From Isoptericola dokdonensis DS-3 (GTDB taxonomy: Bacteria; Actinomycetota; Actinomycetes; Actinomycetales; Cellulomonadaceae): a DNA stretch of 64,000 nt. The stretch is from assembly GCF_001636295.1 (NCBI RefSeq), contig NZ_CP014209.1, forward strand, positions 2,046,001 to 2,110,000, read 5' to 3'. The notes below the pieces were generated by a model. That model ran no database searches. It was given only the letters and a program-made list of their open reading frames with translations, and was not told where the DNA came from. Both the position numbers and the translations under genes were made by a program. The stretch's first letter is position 1. Each line of letters begins with the position of its first letter. Shown one piece after another: positions 47,247 to 56,257 of the stretch.

Positions 47247-47333
47247 TGCCCGTCCACCGGCGCTGCGCCCGGCGGACCCAACGTTTCGCGCCCCCTGGTC
47301 GTCCTGCACAGTAGGACGACGGAGGGGACGGTC

Positions 47334-47927
47334 ATGGCCGACTGGGAGGACGAGCTCGCCGAGCTCGCACGACGGCGCGGACGAGCGCTCGTCGGGTACG
47401 CCTACGTGCTCTGCGGCGAGCAGCGCCAGGCGGAGGACCTGGTGCAGGACGCGCTGGTCAAGGTCTTCGCCCGGCTGCGCCGCCCGGCCCGCACCGGCGC
47501 GGGCGTGTACCCGCTGGACGGCGACGCCCCGGCGCGGCGCACCCCGGGCAGCGAGACGAACGAGGCGTACGTGCGCCGCGCGATCCTCACCCTGTACCTC
47601 GACGAGTACCGGCGTCGACGCCGGTGGCGTGCGGTGGCGCACCTCGCCGCCGACGACGAGCACGTGCGCGGACCGGCGTCGGGCGCCACGGCCCGCGCCG
47701 ACGTCGCCGCCGCCCTGGGCCGCCTGAGCCCCCGGCAGCGGGCCTGCGTGGTCCTGCGCTACTACGACGACCTCACCGTGCCCCAGGTCGCGGCGGAGCT
47801 CGACCTCGCCCAGGGCACCGTCAAGCGGTACCTGGCGGACGCCGCGGCGACGCTGCGCGACCTGCTGGCCGTGCCCGACGACGCTCCCGCCACCACGCAC
47901 GGCACCGACCGGAGGGCAGACCGATGA
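47334..47927 (+). CDS. ECF RNA polymerase sigma factor (SigE-family type)
   Basis: 197 aa. Region 2: LVGYAYVLCGEQRQAEDLVQDALVKVFARL (about 20-50). A variable linker follows. Region 4: LGRLSPRQRACVVLRYYDDLTVPQVAAELDLAQGTVKRYLADAAATLRDLL (about 125-175), with the DNA-contacting helix TVKRYLADA. ATGA overlap with the next gene, which looks like its membrane anti-sigma partner. The target promoters are not visible here. Confidence 0.9.
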   Translation: MADWEDELAELARRRGRALVGYAYVLCGEQRQAEDLVQDALVKVFARLRRPARTGAGVYPLDGDAPARRTPGSETNEAYVRRAILTLYLDEYRRRRRWRAVAHLAADDEHVRGPASGATARADVAAALGRLSPRQRACVVLRYYDDLTVPQVAAELDLAQGTVKRYLADAAATLRDLLAVPDDAPATTHGTDRRADR

Positions 47928-48823
47928 GCACGAACCACGCCCGCGACGACTGGGCCGACCCCGGCACCGGTTCCGTGCTGCGCCGCGAGCTCGACGTCCT
48001 CGCCGGTCTCGGCGCGCAGGCGTCGCAGCTGGACGACGCGCTCGGGACGGTGCGTGCCCGGGTGCGCCGCCGACGCACCGCCAAGCAGGTCGCTCTGGGT
48101 GCGTCGACGTTCGCCGTCGCCGGGGCGCTCGTCGTCGGTGGTGCGACCCTGCTGCCGGAGCCGCCGCCGGACCCCGTGCCCGCGGTCACGCCGACGCCGT
48201 CCGACGACCCGGTGCCGACCGACCCCGTGCCGACGGCGTCGGAGACCTCGGGCGCGGACGACCGGGCGCTGTTCCAGGACGGCCACCAGCCGTCCTGGAT
48301 GGAGCAGACCGCCATCGTGTGCGGTCTGCCGGTCGAGGACCTGCCCCCCTCGTGGGGCGGAGGGACGCTGACGACGAACGGCGAACCCGCCGACGGCGTG
48401 CTCGCCGAGCCCGGCACGGCGGACGACCCCGCCTACGCGCGGGTCGGGGTGCGGCTCGCCCTCGGCGACGACGCGCCGGACGGGACGCAGGTCAACGGGG
48501 TCACCCTGCTCTGGGCCCAGGACGGCCGCCTCGTGGACCTGGGGACGAACACCCTGGAGAGCATCCTCGACCCCGCCGCCGCGACGGTCGACCTCACGGC
48601 CGAGGACACCGTCGGCTGGTCGTGCGCCCCGGACGGCAGGGTGGAGGGCCGTACGGCCTACCCGCACGACCTGCCCGCGGGCGCCTACGAGGTGCGGGCG
48701 TTCACCCGCGTGTGGTCGGCCGACCTCGAACCCCTCGGGCTGCTGCTCGGTGAGCCCTTCGCCGTGACGGTCGACCCGGACGGGACGGTCCGCGCCCCGG
48801 CCCTCGGGGGCGCGGGCGGCTGA
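47924..48823 (+). CDS. Putative anti-sigma/membrane partner of the ECF sigma factor
   Basis: 299 aa. Cytosolic N-terminal 50 residues (LDDALGTVRARVRRRRTAK), one membrane helix (VALGASTFAVAGALVVGGATLL, about 55-77), a Pro/Thr/Asp linker (PVPTDPVPTASE) and an extracytoplasmic domain of about 200 residues with two Cys. No zinc anti-sigma HxxxCxxC motif is visible, so anti-sigma activity is inferred from the overlap with the sigma gene and the topology. Confidence 0.6.
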   Translation: MSTNHARDDWADPGTGSVLRRELDVLAGLGAQASQLDDALGTVRARVRRRRTAKQVALGASTFAVAGALVVGGATLLPEPPPDPVPAVTPTPSDDPVPTDPVPTASETSGADDRALFQDGHQPSWMEQTAIVCGLPVEDLPPSWGGGTLTTNGEPADGVLAEPGTADDPAYARVGVRLALGDDAPDGTQVNGVTLLWAQDGRLVDLGTNTLESILDPAAATVDLTAEDTVGWSCAPDGRVEGRTAYPHDLPAGAYEVRAFTRVWSADLEPLGLLLGEPFAVTVDPDGTVRAPALGGAGG

Positions 48824-48857
48824 CCCGCCCGACGGGCGTCGTGGGAGGATGCGGGAC

Positions 48858-50177
48858 ATGGTCGCCGCAGCCAACAGCACGCACGTCCCCGACGACGCCC
48901 GCACCCACGCCGAGGACCTCGGCGCGTTCGTGGTCGCGTCCCCGTCCTCGTACCACGCCGCCGCGGAGGTGGCCCGCCGCGCGCAGGACGCCGGCTACGC
49001 ACCGCTCGACGAGACCGCCGCGTGGGACGTCGTGCCCGGCGGGCGCTACGTCGTCGTGCGCGACGGGTCGGCGATCGCGTTCGCCGTCCCGGAGCAGTCC
49101 GGACCGACGACGCCGTTCACGGTGCTCGGCACCCACACCGACTCCCCGGGCTTCAAGCTCAAGCCGCGCCCGACGACGGGCCGTGACGGCTGGTGGCAGG
49201 CGGGCGTCGAGGTGTACGGCGGGCCGCTGCTGAACTCCTGGCTGGACCGCGAGCTGGAGCTCGCCGGCCGCATCGTGCTGCGCGACGGCTCCGAGCACCT
49301 GGTCCGCACCGGACCGTTCGCGCGCATCCCGCAGCTCGCGGTCCACCTCGACCGGTCCGTGAACGACGGGCTCACGCTCGACAAGCAGCGGCACACGCAG
49401 CCCGTGTTCGGCCTCGGCGACGTCGCGGACGCCGACGTGCTCGCCGAGCTGGCGGCGCGCGTCGAGTCCGCCGACGGCGCCGTGGACCCGGCCGACGTGC
49501 TCGGCTACGACGTCGTCGTCGCGGACACCCAGACGCCGCGCGCCTTCGGCGCGGGCGGGTCGCTGTGGGCGTCGGGACGCCTCGACAACCTGCTGTCGAC
49601 GCACGCCGCGCTCGTCGCGCTCCTCGCCGTCGACCCGGCCGACCTGAGAAGCGTCGCGGTGCTCGCCGCGTTCGACCACGAGGAGATCGGGTCGGCGTCC
49701 CGGTCCGGGGCCGCCGGGCCGTTCCTCGCGGACGTCCTCGGCCGCGTGTCCCGCGCCCTGGGGGCGGGCGGGGAGGACCGTCGCCGCGCGTTCGCCGCGT
49801 CGCTGTGCGTCAGCTCCGACGTCGGGCACGCCGTGCACCCCAACTACCCGGAGCGCCACGACCCCGCGAACCACCCGGTCGCCGGCGGCGGTCCGATCCT
49901 CAAGATCAACGCCAACCAGCGCTACGCCACCGACGCGCACGGCGCCGCCCGCTGGCAGCAGGCCTGCGCGGCCGCGGGCGTGCCCACCCAGGAGTTCGTG
50001 TCGAACAACGCGATCCCCTGCGGCTCCACCATCGGCCCGATCACCGCGACCCGGCTCGGGATCCGCGTGGTCGACGTCGGCGTGCCCATCCTGTCGATGC
50101 ACTCCGCGCGCGAGCTCACGGCCGTCGTCGACCCCTGGTACCTGTCCCGCGCGATGGCGGCGGTGCTGGCCGGCTGA
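48858..50177 (+). CDS. M18 family aminopeptidase
   Basis: Cytosolic dizinc aminopeptidase of 439 aa, acting on acidic or other N-terminal residues. Metal and catalytic motifs: GTHTDSPGFKLK (about residues 89-100), FDHEEIGS (about 272-279) and SSDVGHAVHPNY (about 318-329), with a further His near the C-terminus (LSMHSARE). The ATG at 48858 has GGGAGG at ideal distance; the in-frame ATG at 48849 would have no spacing. Confidence 0.94.
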   Translation: MVAAANSTHVPDDARTHAEDLGAFVVASPSSYHAAAEVARRAQDAGYAPLDETAAWDVVPGGRYVVVRDGSAIAFAVPEQSGPTTPFTVLGTHTDSPGFKLKPRPTTGRDGWWQAGVEVYGGPLLNSWLDRELELAGRIVLRDGSEHLVRTGPFARIPQLAVHLDRSVNDGLTLDKQRHTQPVFGLGDVADADVLAELAARVESADGAVDPADVLGYDVVVADTQTPRAFGAGGSLWASGRLDNLLSTHAALVALLAVDPADLRSVAVLAAFDHEEIGSASRSGAAGPFLADVLGRVSRALGAGGEDRRRAFAASLCVSSDVGHAVHPNYPERHDPANHPVAGGGPILKINANQRYATDAHGAARWQQACAAAGVPTQEFVSNNAIPCGSTIGPITATRLGIRVVDVGVPILSMHSARELTAVVDPWYLSRAMAAVLAG

Positions 50178-50183
50178 GCGAGG

Positions 50184-50993
50184 TCAGCGCAGGCCGAGCT
50201 TGCGGGTGCAGTGCGGCCACTGGCCCCAGCCGGCACGGTCCTGGAGGATCTGGGCGCGCTTGGTCTGCTCGGCGGCGCTGTTGCGGTGCGGCAGGCTCCG
50301 GCCGCCCACGGCGCGCCAGGTGGAGGCCGTGAACTGGTACATGCCGTAGTAGCCGTTGCCGGTGCTGATGCCGGGGCGCCCACCGGACTCGCAGTTCGCG
50401 AGCTGGCCCCAGACGTCGCGCCGGGTGAGCTTCTTGGCCGACACCCAGCCGGTCTTCCCGTTCGGAAGCTCGACCTTGACGCGGTTGGTCTCCCGACCGG
50501 TGGTGCGCGCGACGCGCTTGACCTCGGTGCCGAGGGCGGCGCGCGCGACGGAGCGGGACGCACCGTTCACGCGCTTGGTCACGGTGACCTTGCCGTCGGT
50601 GTACCGGGTGCCGCCGACGTTCGCCAGCGGCGTGGTGGTGACGACCGCCTTGCGGATCCAGCCGACCTTGCCGCCGGGCAGCCGCACCTTGAGCTGGTGG
50701 TTCGCGCGGTCGACGACGACGAGGCGGACGCCGTCGCTCGGGCGGGCGATGACGCGGCTGTCGCGGTCCCGCTTCGCGACGACACGGGCGCGGTCCTTCT
50801 TCACCCAGCGGACGGCGGAGCGGGACGCGGCCGGGAGGGTGGCCGTGCGGGCGGTCGCGGGGGTGGCGGCGGTGGTCGTGGAGGCGTGCGTGGCGGGGGC
50901 GGCGGACGCCGGGGCGACGCTCAGGGGGACGAGCGCGGCGGCCGTCACGGTGGCGAGGGCGGCGGCGAGCCGAGGGGTGCGGAGTCGGGGCAT
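50184..50993 (-). CDS. Secreted Rpf-like transglycosylase with SH3-like domains
   Basis: 269 aa, exported (signal to PASAAPATH, about residue 32). Two SH3b-like repeats (about 60-120 and 125-185; each with ...PGGKVGWI or PNGKTGWVSAKKL) precede a C-terminal resuscitation-promoting-factor domain (about 190-269: VWGQLANCESGGRPGISTGNGYYGMYQFTASTWRAVGG, with catalytic Glu in NCESGG). It should cleave peptidoglycan. Convergent with the M18 gene. The leader region at 51001-51180 is clearly richer in A+T than the neighbourhood. Confidence 0.92.
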   Translation of the reverse strand: MPRLRTPRLAAALATVTAAALVPLSVAPASAAPATHASTTTAATPATARTATLPAASRSAVRWVKKDRARVVAKRDRDSRVIARPSDGVRLVVVDRANHQLKVRLPGGKVGWIRKAVVTTTPLANVGGTRYTDGKVTVTKRVNGASRSVARAALGTEVKRVARTTGRETNRVKVELPNGKTGWVSAKKLTRRDVWGQLANCESGGRPGISTGNGYYGMYQFTASTWRAVGGRSLPHRNSAAEQTKRAQILQDRAGWGQWPHCTRKLGLR

Positions 50994-51000
50994 GCCCACC

Positions 51001-51180
51001 AGGAAACGAGATCACGCTTTGATAACGAAGTCGATCGGCGAGAATTCACAACATCTTCAATTTCGCTCGACATGTCGCGCGTCGCTTAATGCACATCGCC
51101 ACTCCTATCGCGCAGAGACAACAAAGCGCTCTTTCATGCTCTCGCCGTGACATGCCGTGCGAAAGACGGAGAATGCCTCA
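51001..51180 (-). promoter_or_regulatory. A+T-richer leader/promoter region of the Rpf gene
   Basis: About 180 bp of visibly lower G+C lie between the divergent rpf-like and helicase genes. It should hold the rpf promoter and a 5' leader. No c-di-AMP (ydaO) riboswitch core, which often precedes rpf genes, could be recognised. I could not fix a -10/-35 pair. Confidence 0.4.
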
Positions 51181-51221
51181 GCACCGTACGAACCGCACCT
51201 CGGTGTCGCCGGTGCGAGACT

Positions 51222-53768
51222 GTGGCCGTGCCGACCGCCCCACCCCCCGACGCCGCGCAGCACCCGCTGCTCGACGTCCTCACCGCGCACGGCACCCGCG
51301 CCGACCGGCTTACCCACGCCCGCACCCTGCCCGGCCGCACCGGCACGCACGCCGACTGGCCCTCCTGGGCGGACCCGGCCGTCGTCGCCGGCTACCGCGC
51401 GCTCGGCGTCGACCGGCCGTGGCGCCACCAGGTCGAGGCCGCCGAGGCCGCCTGGTCCGGGCAGCACGTGGCCCTGGCCACCTCCACCGGGTCCGGCAAG
51501 TCGCTGGCGTTCTGGCTCCCCGCGCTGAGCGCCGTCCGCGCCGACCGCGCCGCCGCGCTCGAGGCACCCGGCCGGGTCGAGGCCGTCGTCCGCCGCAGCA
51601 CCGCCCTCTACCTCGCCCCGACCAAGGCGCTCGCCGCGGACCAGCTCGGCGCGCTGACCCGGGTGCTCGACGCCGCAGGCACGCGCGACGTCCGCGTCGC
51701 CACCTGCGACGGCGACACCCCCGCCGAGGAGCGCCGGTGGGCCGTCGAGCACGCCGACGTCGTCCTCACCAACCCCGACTTCCTGCACTTCGCGCTGCTG
51801 CCCGCGCACCGCCGCTGGTCGCGGCTGCTGCGCGGGCTGCGGTACGTCGTCGTCGACGAGGGGCACGCCTACCGCGGCGTCTTCGGCGCCCACGTCTCCC
51901 TCGTGCTGCGACGGCTCGCCCGCCTCGTCGAGCACCACGGGGGCCGGGCCCCCGCCGTCGTCGTCGCGAGCGCCACCACGGCCGACCCCGCCGCCACGGC
52001 CGCGCGGCTCGTCGGCACCACGCCCGACGGCGTCACCGCCGTCACCGCGGACACCTCCCCCGCCGGCCGCCGCACCGTGGTGCTGTGGCGCCCGCCGGAG
52101 ATCGCCGGGTACGCGCACCGCGACGAGCCGCCCGGCGACGACCCGTGGGCGCTGCCCGACCCCTTGGACCGCGACGCCCACGAGGCCGACGCCGTGCTCA
52201 CCCCCGAGGGCTCGGCCGACCACCCCCGGCGCTCCGCCACCGCGGAGACGGCCGACCTGCTCGCCGACCTCGCCGCGCACGGCGCCCGCACGCTCGCGTT
52301 CACCCGGTCGCGGCGCGGCGCCGAGTCCGTCGCCCAGGCGACGCGCGACCACCTGCGGCACGTCTCCCCCGACCTCCCCGCGCGCGTCGCCGCCTACCGC
52401 GGCGGCTACCTGCCCGAGGAGCGGCGCGAGCTCGAACGCGCCCTGCGCACCGGCGAGATCCTCGGGCTGGCCACCACCAACGCCCTCGAGCTCGGCGTCG
52501 ACATCTCCGGCCTGGACGCCGTGCTCGTCGCAGGCTGGCCGGGCACCCGGACGTCGCTGTGGCAGCAGGCGGGACGCGCAGGCCGCGCCGGGGCCGACGG
52601 GCTCGTCGCGTTCGTCGCCCGCGAGGACCCGCTCGACACCTACCTCGTCACGCACCCCGAGGCCGTGTTCGACGCCCCTCTGGAGGCGTCCGTCTTCGAC
52701 CCCGCCAACCCGTACGTGCTCGCCCCGCAGCTGTGCGCCGCCGCGCAGGAGCTGCCGCTTCGCACCGAGTCGCTCGGCCTCTTCGGCGACCCGCAGCGGG
52801 TGCGCGAGATCCTCGACGTCCTCGTCGCGCGCGGGCTGCTGCGCCGTCGCCCCTCCGGCTGGTACTGGACGCACGCCCAGCCCGCCGCGGGCATGGCCGA
52901 CCTGCGGGGGTCCGGCGGGCAGCCCGTGCGCGTCGTCGAGTCCACGACGGGACGCCTGCTGGGCACCGTCGACGCCGCGTCCGCCGACGGGCACGTGCAC
53001 GACGGCGCCGTGTACGTCCACCAGGGCGTCACGTTCGTCGTGGAGCGACTCGACCTGGAGGACCGGGTGGCGCTCGTCGTCCGCCGCGACGTCGACCACG
53101 GCACCTGGTCGCGGGAGGTCATGGAGATCGCGATCGCCGAGCCGGGCGACGCCGAGCACCCCGCTCCCGAGGGGGCGGCACCCGCCCGGCGCCGCGAGTG
53201 GGGCCCGATCACCTGGGGCCTCGGTCCGGTGGAGGTGACGAGCCAGGTGGTGAGCTTCCAGCGGCGCCGCGTCCCCGACATGCAGGTGCTGGGCACGCAG
53301 GCCCTCGACCTGCCGCAGCGCACCCTCGGCACCCAGGCGGTGTGGTGGTCCGTGCCGACGCACGTCCTGCGCGCGGCGGGGGTCGACGACGACGCCGTGC
53401 CCGGCGCCCTGCACGCCGCCGAGCACGCCGCCATCGGCCTGCTGCCGCTGCTGGCGACCTGCGACCGTTGGGACCTCGGGGGCGTGTCGACCGCGCAGCA
53501 CCCGGACACGGGCGAGGCGACGGTCTTCGTCTACGACGCCTACCCCGGGGGTGCCGGGTTCGCCGAGCGCGGGTACGAGCTCGGGGAGCAGTGGCTGCGC
53601 GCCGTCCACGACGCCGTCACCGCGTGCCCCTGCTCCGACGGCTGTCCCGCCTGCGTGCAGTCCCCCAAGTGCGGCTCCGAGAACTCGCCGCTGGACAAGG
53701 CCGCGGCCCTGCGCGTGCTGGGGGCGGTGCTCGCGCACGCCCCGGTCGGACCTACGATCGGGGGATGA
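51222..53768 (+). CDS. DEAD/DEAH-box helicase with C-terminal MZB zinc domain (MrfA/YprA-like)
   Basis: 848 aa. Motif I ATSTGSGKSLAF (about residues 87-98), motif II VVVDEGH (DEGH, about 213), motif III SATT, motif VI QQAGRAGRAG (about 450). The C-terminal domain ends in a four-Cys zinc site (CPCSDGCPACVQSPKCG, about 805-821), the MZB domain of MrfA-like DNA-repair helicases. In actinobacteria this gene conventionally neighbours the Tad-like pilus cluster, as here (helicase/secretion neighbourhood; M. tuberculosis Rv3649). The start GTG 51222 or 51228 fits. Confidence 0.95.
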   Translation: MAVPTAPPPDAAQHPLLDVLTAHGTRADRLTHARTLPGRTGTHADWPSWADPAVVAGYRALGVDRPWRHQVEAAEAAWSGQHVALATSTGSGKSLAFWLPALSAVRADRAAALEAPGRVEAVVRRSTALYLAPTKALAADQLGALTRVLDAAGTRDVRVATCDGDTPAEERRWAVEHADVVLTNPDFLHFALLPAHRRWSRLLRGLRYVVVDEGHAYRGVFGAHVSLVLRRLARLVEHHGGRAPAVVVASATTADPAATAARLVGTTPDGVTAVTADTSPAGRRTVVLWRPPEIAGYAHRDEPPGDDPWALPDPLDRDAHEADAVLTPEGSADHPRRSATAETADLLADLAAHGARTLAFTRSRRGAESVAQATRDHLRHVSPDLPARVAAYRGGYLPEERRELERALRTGEILGLATTNALELGVDISGLDAVLVAGWPGTRTSLWQQAGRAGRAGADGLVAFVAREDPLDTYLVTHPEAVFDAPLEASVFDPANPYVLAPQLCAAAQELPLRTESLGLFGDPQRVREILDVLVARGLLRRRPSGWYWTHAQPAAGMADLRGSGGQPVRVVESTTGRLLGTVDAASADGHVHDGAVYVHQGVTFVVERLDLEDRVALVVRRDVDHGTWSREVMEIAIAEPGDAEHPAPEGAAPARRREWGPITWGLGPVEVTSQVVSFQRRRVPDMQVLGTQALDLPQRTLGTQAVWWSVPTHVLRAAGVDDDAVPGALHAAEHAAIGLLPLLATCDRWDLGGVSTAQHPDTGEATVFVYDAYPGGAGFAERGYELGEQWLRAVHDAVTACPCSDGCPACVQSPKCGSENSPLDKAAALRVLGAVLAHAPVGPTIGG

Positions 53769-54637
53769 CGACGGACACCGATCTCGCGACGCTGCGGGAG
53801 ACCCGCGAGGCGCACCGTGTCGCCCCGGCGAACGCCCGCTCCTGGCTCCTGCTCAACGCCCTGCGCGCCGACACCTTCGACGCCGCGCAGCTCAGCCGCG
53901 CCGACCAGGTCGTGCTCGACTGCGAGGACGCCGTCGACGACTCCCGCAAGGCCGAGGCCCGCGATCTCGTGCTCGACTGGTTCGCCGGTGGCGGGCAGGC
54001 GTGGGTGCGCATCAACGAACGCACCTCCGCGGCGTGGGAGGACGACATGACCGCCCTGCGCGACGCCGACGGGCTGCTCGGCGTCGTGCTCGCCAAGTGC
54101 GAGAGCGCCGACCAGGTGGTCGACACCGCGCAGCGCCTCGGCGGCCGCGTCCCGGTGATCCCGCTCGTGGAGTCCGCGCTCGGCATCGAGGACGCCGTGT
54201 CGATCGCCCGTGCGCCGGGCGCGTTCCGCCTCGCCTTCGGGTCGGGCGACTACCGCCGCGACACCGGCGCCGCGAACGAGCCCCTCGCCATGGCCTACCC
54301 CCGCTCACGGCTCGTCACCGCCAGCCGCATCGGCGGGCTGCCCGGGCCCATCGACGGCCCGACCGTCGGGTCGAGCCACCCGCTGCTGCGCGAGCAGTCC
54401 GGCGACGCCGTCGCCCTCGGCATGACCGGTCGCCTCTGCCTCGACCTGGAGCAGCCGGCGGTCGTCAACGAGTGCCTGTCGCCCGCTCCCGCCGACGTCG
54501 TGTGGGCGATGGACTTCCTCGCCGAGTTCGAGGCCGCCGGGTCGATCATCCGCGACGGCTCGGACAAGCCGCGCCTGGCCCGCGCCCGCCTCATCTCCGA
54601 GCGCGCTCGGCTGTTCCGCGTCATGCCGTCGTCCTGA
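53765..54637 (+). CDS. HpcH/HpaI aldolase, citrate lyase beta-like (CitE-like)
   Basis: 290 aa. TIM-barrel motifs: SWLLLNALRAD, VVLDCEDAVDDSRKAEARD (metal Glu/Asp, about residues 56-74), WVRINERTS and PVIPLVESALGIEDAVSIA. The family splits CoA esters such as malyl-, citramalyl- or citryl-CoA. ATG overlaps the helicase stop (ATGA), so it is cotranscribed with an unrelated DNA helicase. Its 3' end overlaps the convergent tad gene by 17 bp. Confidence 0.88.
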   Translation: MTTDTDLATLRETREAHRVAPANARSWLLLNALRADTFDAAQLSRADQVVLDCEDAVDDSRKAEARDLVLDWFAGGGQAWVRINERTSAAWEDDMTALRDADGLLGVVLAKCESADQVVDTAQRLGGRVPVIPLVESALGIEDAVSIARAPGAFRLAFGSGDYRRDTGAANEPLAMAYPRSRLVTASRIGGLPGPIDGPTVGSSHPLLREQSGDAVALGMTGRLCLDLEQPAVVNECLSPAPADVVWAMDFLAEFEAAGSIIRDGSDKPRLARARLISERARLFRVMPSS

Positions 54638-55013
54638 CCGTCGCGGTCGGGTCCGGCCCGGCGCGCGCCCGGGCGGTCGCGTCCCCGATCGGCAGCGGGC
54701 CGCCGGCCCGCACGGTGACGGTGATCGTGACCGTCCCGCCCTCGCCAGGCTCGCACCCGACGAGGTCCGCCCCGTTGCGCCCGGCCGCGGCCCTCGCGAT
54801 CTCGCACGCCCCGAACCCCGACCGGTGCCCCGTCGCGCCCGCGAGCGCCGCGAGGTCGGCGGCGCTCTGGGCGCGGGCGCGGGCGTGCTGAGCGCCGCCG
54901 AGCGCCGACAGCCCGACGACGCACAGCAGCACGACGGCGACGACGCCGAGCAGCAGCACGGTCCCGGCGCCCCGCGCGGGGTCGGTGACCGCCGCGCGAC
55001 CGGCGGGAGTCAC
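54621..55013 (-). CDS. TadE-like protein of the helicase/secretion cluster (Rv3654c-like)
   Basis: 130 aa. One N-terminal membrane helix (GAGTVLLLGVVAVVLLCVVGLSALGGAQHARARAQSAADLAALAGA), the pilin-like segment of TadE/TadG-type proteins, then a small extracytoplasmic domain with a Cys pair (GACEIA...LVGCEPG). GTG 55013 overlaps the upstream gene by GTGA. Last gene of the Tad-like operon; likely a minor pseudopilin. Confidence 0.82.
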   Translation of the reverse strand: MTPAGRAAVTDPARGAGTVLLLGVVAVVLLCVVGLSALGGAQHARARAQSAADLAALAGATGHRSGFGACEIARAAAGRNGADLVGCEPGEGGTVTITVTVRAGGPLPIGDATARARAGPDPTATVRTTA

Positions 55014-55378
55014 GGCTCGACCCAGGCGACGGCCTCGCCGTCGGCGGTGAGCGGCAGCCCGGCCAGCCAGCCGCCGGCCAGCGGGCGGGTGACGACCACC
55101 CGCACCCACTCCCCCTCGGTGACCACGGCGACGCCGGCGTCGGGCCCGCCGACCCGGGCGACCGCGGCGCGGACGGCCGCCTCGTCCTCGCCGATCGCGA
55201 CCATCCGGGCTCCCGCCCGGGCCGCGTCCGCCGCGCGGAGCTGCGCGGAGGACACGGCCACGAGCGTGAGCACCGCGACCAGGAGCAGCACGACCACCGG
55301 CATGCCGACGGCGAGCTCGGCGGTCACCGACCCGCGTTCGTGGCCGGGCCTCGACGGACCCCGGTCGCGGCGGCTCAT
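55010..55378 (-). CDS. TadE family minor pilin
   Basis: 122 aa. Positively charged N-terminus with GSVTAELAVGMPVVVLLLVAVLTLVAVSS: the TAE(L)A stretch and following helix are the processing and assembly signal of TadE pilins (Glu about residue 22). A basic protein (RRDRGPSRPGHER) leads in. ATGA overlap with the pilin gene, GTGA overlap with the next. Likely minor pilin of the Tad/Flp-like apparatus. Confidence 0.85.
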   Translation of the reverse strand: MSRRDRGPSRPGHERGSVTAELAVGMPVVVLLLVAVLTLVAVSSAQLRAADAARAGARMVAIGEDEAAVRAAVARVGGPDAGVAVVTEGEWVRVVVTRPLAGGWLAGLPLTADGEAVAWVEP

Positions 55379-55539
55379 ACGGACAGCGCCGAACCGATGA
55401 TGCCCTCGAGCATGCCCCGCACGGTGTCGCTCTTGAGGACGAGGATGAGCAGCCCGGCGAACCCGACGGCCGCGATGGTGGCGATGGCGTACTCGGCGGT
55501 GGCGAGGCCCGCCTCGGGGTCGTGCGTCGTGTCGTGCAT
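55375..55539 (-). CDS. Flp-like pilin, DUF4244 family
   Basis: 54 aa. HDPEAGLATAEYAIATIAAVGFAGLLILVLKSDTVRGML: Gly before LATAEYA is the prepilin cleavage site (after G17) with Glu5 of the mature protein, then a single hydrophobic helix. This is the major pilin candidate. A strong ribosome site (AAGGAGGA) gives high translation. A hairpin upstream (55581-55602) separates it from tadC. Confidence 0.9.
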   Translation of the reverse strand: MHDTTHDPEAGLATAEYAIATIAAVGFAGLLILVLKSDTVRGMLEGIIGSALSV

Positions 55540-55580
55540 GGTTCCTCCTTCGACGGCCGGGCGGTCGCCCGGACGGGTGG

Positions 55581-55602
55581 GTGCGGGCCGGGCGGCCCGC
55601 AC
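55581..55602 (-). other. Hairpin between tadC and the pilin gene
   Basis: GTGCGGGCC (55581-55589) pairs with GGCCCGCAC (55594-55602), loop GGGC, in the 90-bp gap. It is the only sizeable gap in the otherwise overlapping cluster, so it may mark separate pilin expression or processing. Confidence 0.55.
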
Positions 55603-55629
55603 GGTGCCGCCCACGGGGGCGGACGATGG

Positions 55630-56208
55630 TCAGCCGGACAGCAGGTCCAGGCCGAGGGAGAGCAGCACGGGGGTGAGCCCGAGCAGGACGAAGGCCGGCA
55701 GGTAGCAGGCGCCGAGGGGCAGCACGAGCCGGACGGCCAGACGGGCCGCGGCGGTGCGGACAGCGGCCCGACGCTCCTGACGGACGTCGGCGGCGGCGGC
55801 CCGCAGCGCGTCGCCGGGGGCGGCGCCCTCCTGCCACGCCTGGCGCAGGGCGTCGCGCACGGGGTCGAGCCGGGCGTGGCCGCCGCTGCCGGCCCAGGCG
55901 GCGTCCCACGGCGCGCCGAGCCGCAGCCCGGCCGCCACCACGACGAGCGCCCGGCCGTCGGAGCCGCCGACGGCCCGGCCGGTGGCGTCGAGGGCTCGTG
56001 CGAGCCCGGCCCCGGAGCGGACGGCCGCCGCGACGAGCTCGAGCTGCACGGTGACGTCCACCAGGGCGCCGGGGTCCGGTGCGACGACGGCGGGCGCCCT
56101 GCGCAGGCGGGCGGTCCGTGCCGTCGCCCGGCTCCGCGCCCACCACCACGGGGCGAGGCCCACCAGGGTCAGCAGGCTCACGGCGGCGGCCAGGCCGAGG
56201 GGGTTCAT
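55630..56208 (-). CDS. tadC: Type II secretion F-family protein, TadC-like
   Basis: 192 aa with N-terminal helix (MNPLGLAAAVSLLTLVGLAPWWW) and two C-terminal helices (LAVRLVLPLGACYLPAFVLLGLTPVLLSLGLDLLSG). The T2SSF core (LVDVTVQLELVAAAVRSGAGLARALDATG) fits the inner-membrane assembly platform of Tad pili. About 50 bp after tadB. Confidence 0.85.
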   Translation of the reverse strand: MNPLGLAAAVSLLTLVGLAPWWWARSRATARTARLRRAPAVVAPDPGALVDVTVQLELVAAAVRSGAGLARALDATGRAVGGSDGRALVVVAAGLRLGAPWDAAWAGSGGHARLDPVRDALRQAWQEGAAPGDALRAAAADVRQERRAAVRTAAARLAVRLVLPLGACYLPAFVLLGLTPVLLSLGLDLLSG

Positions 56209-56257
56209 CGGCGGGCCTCGTTCATCCGGGTCCCCGGGCCGCTCGTGCCGTCCGACG

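Noticed and set aside
51001..51180. c-di-AMP (ydaO) riboswitch before the rpf-like gene
   Set aside because: Expected by analogy to other actinobacterial rpf genes, but the conserved core and pairing could not be found by eye.
51105..53738. Long minus-strand open frame antisense to the helicase
   Set aside because: Low-complexity shadow; the helicase on the plus strand has all motifs.
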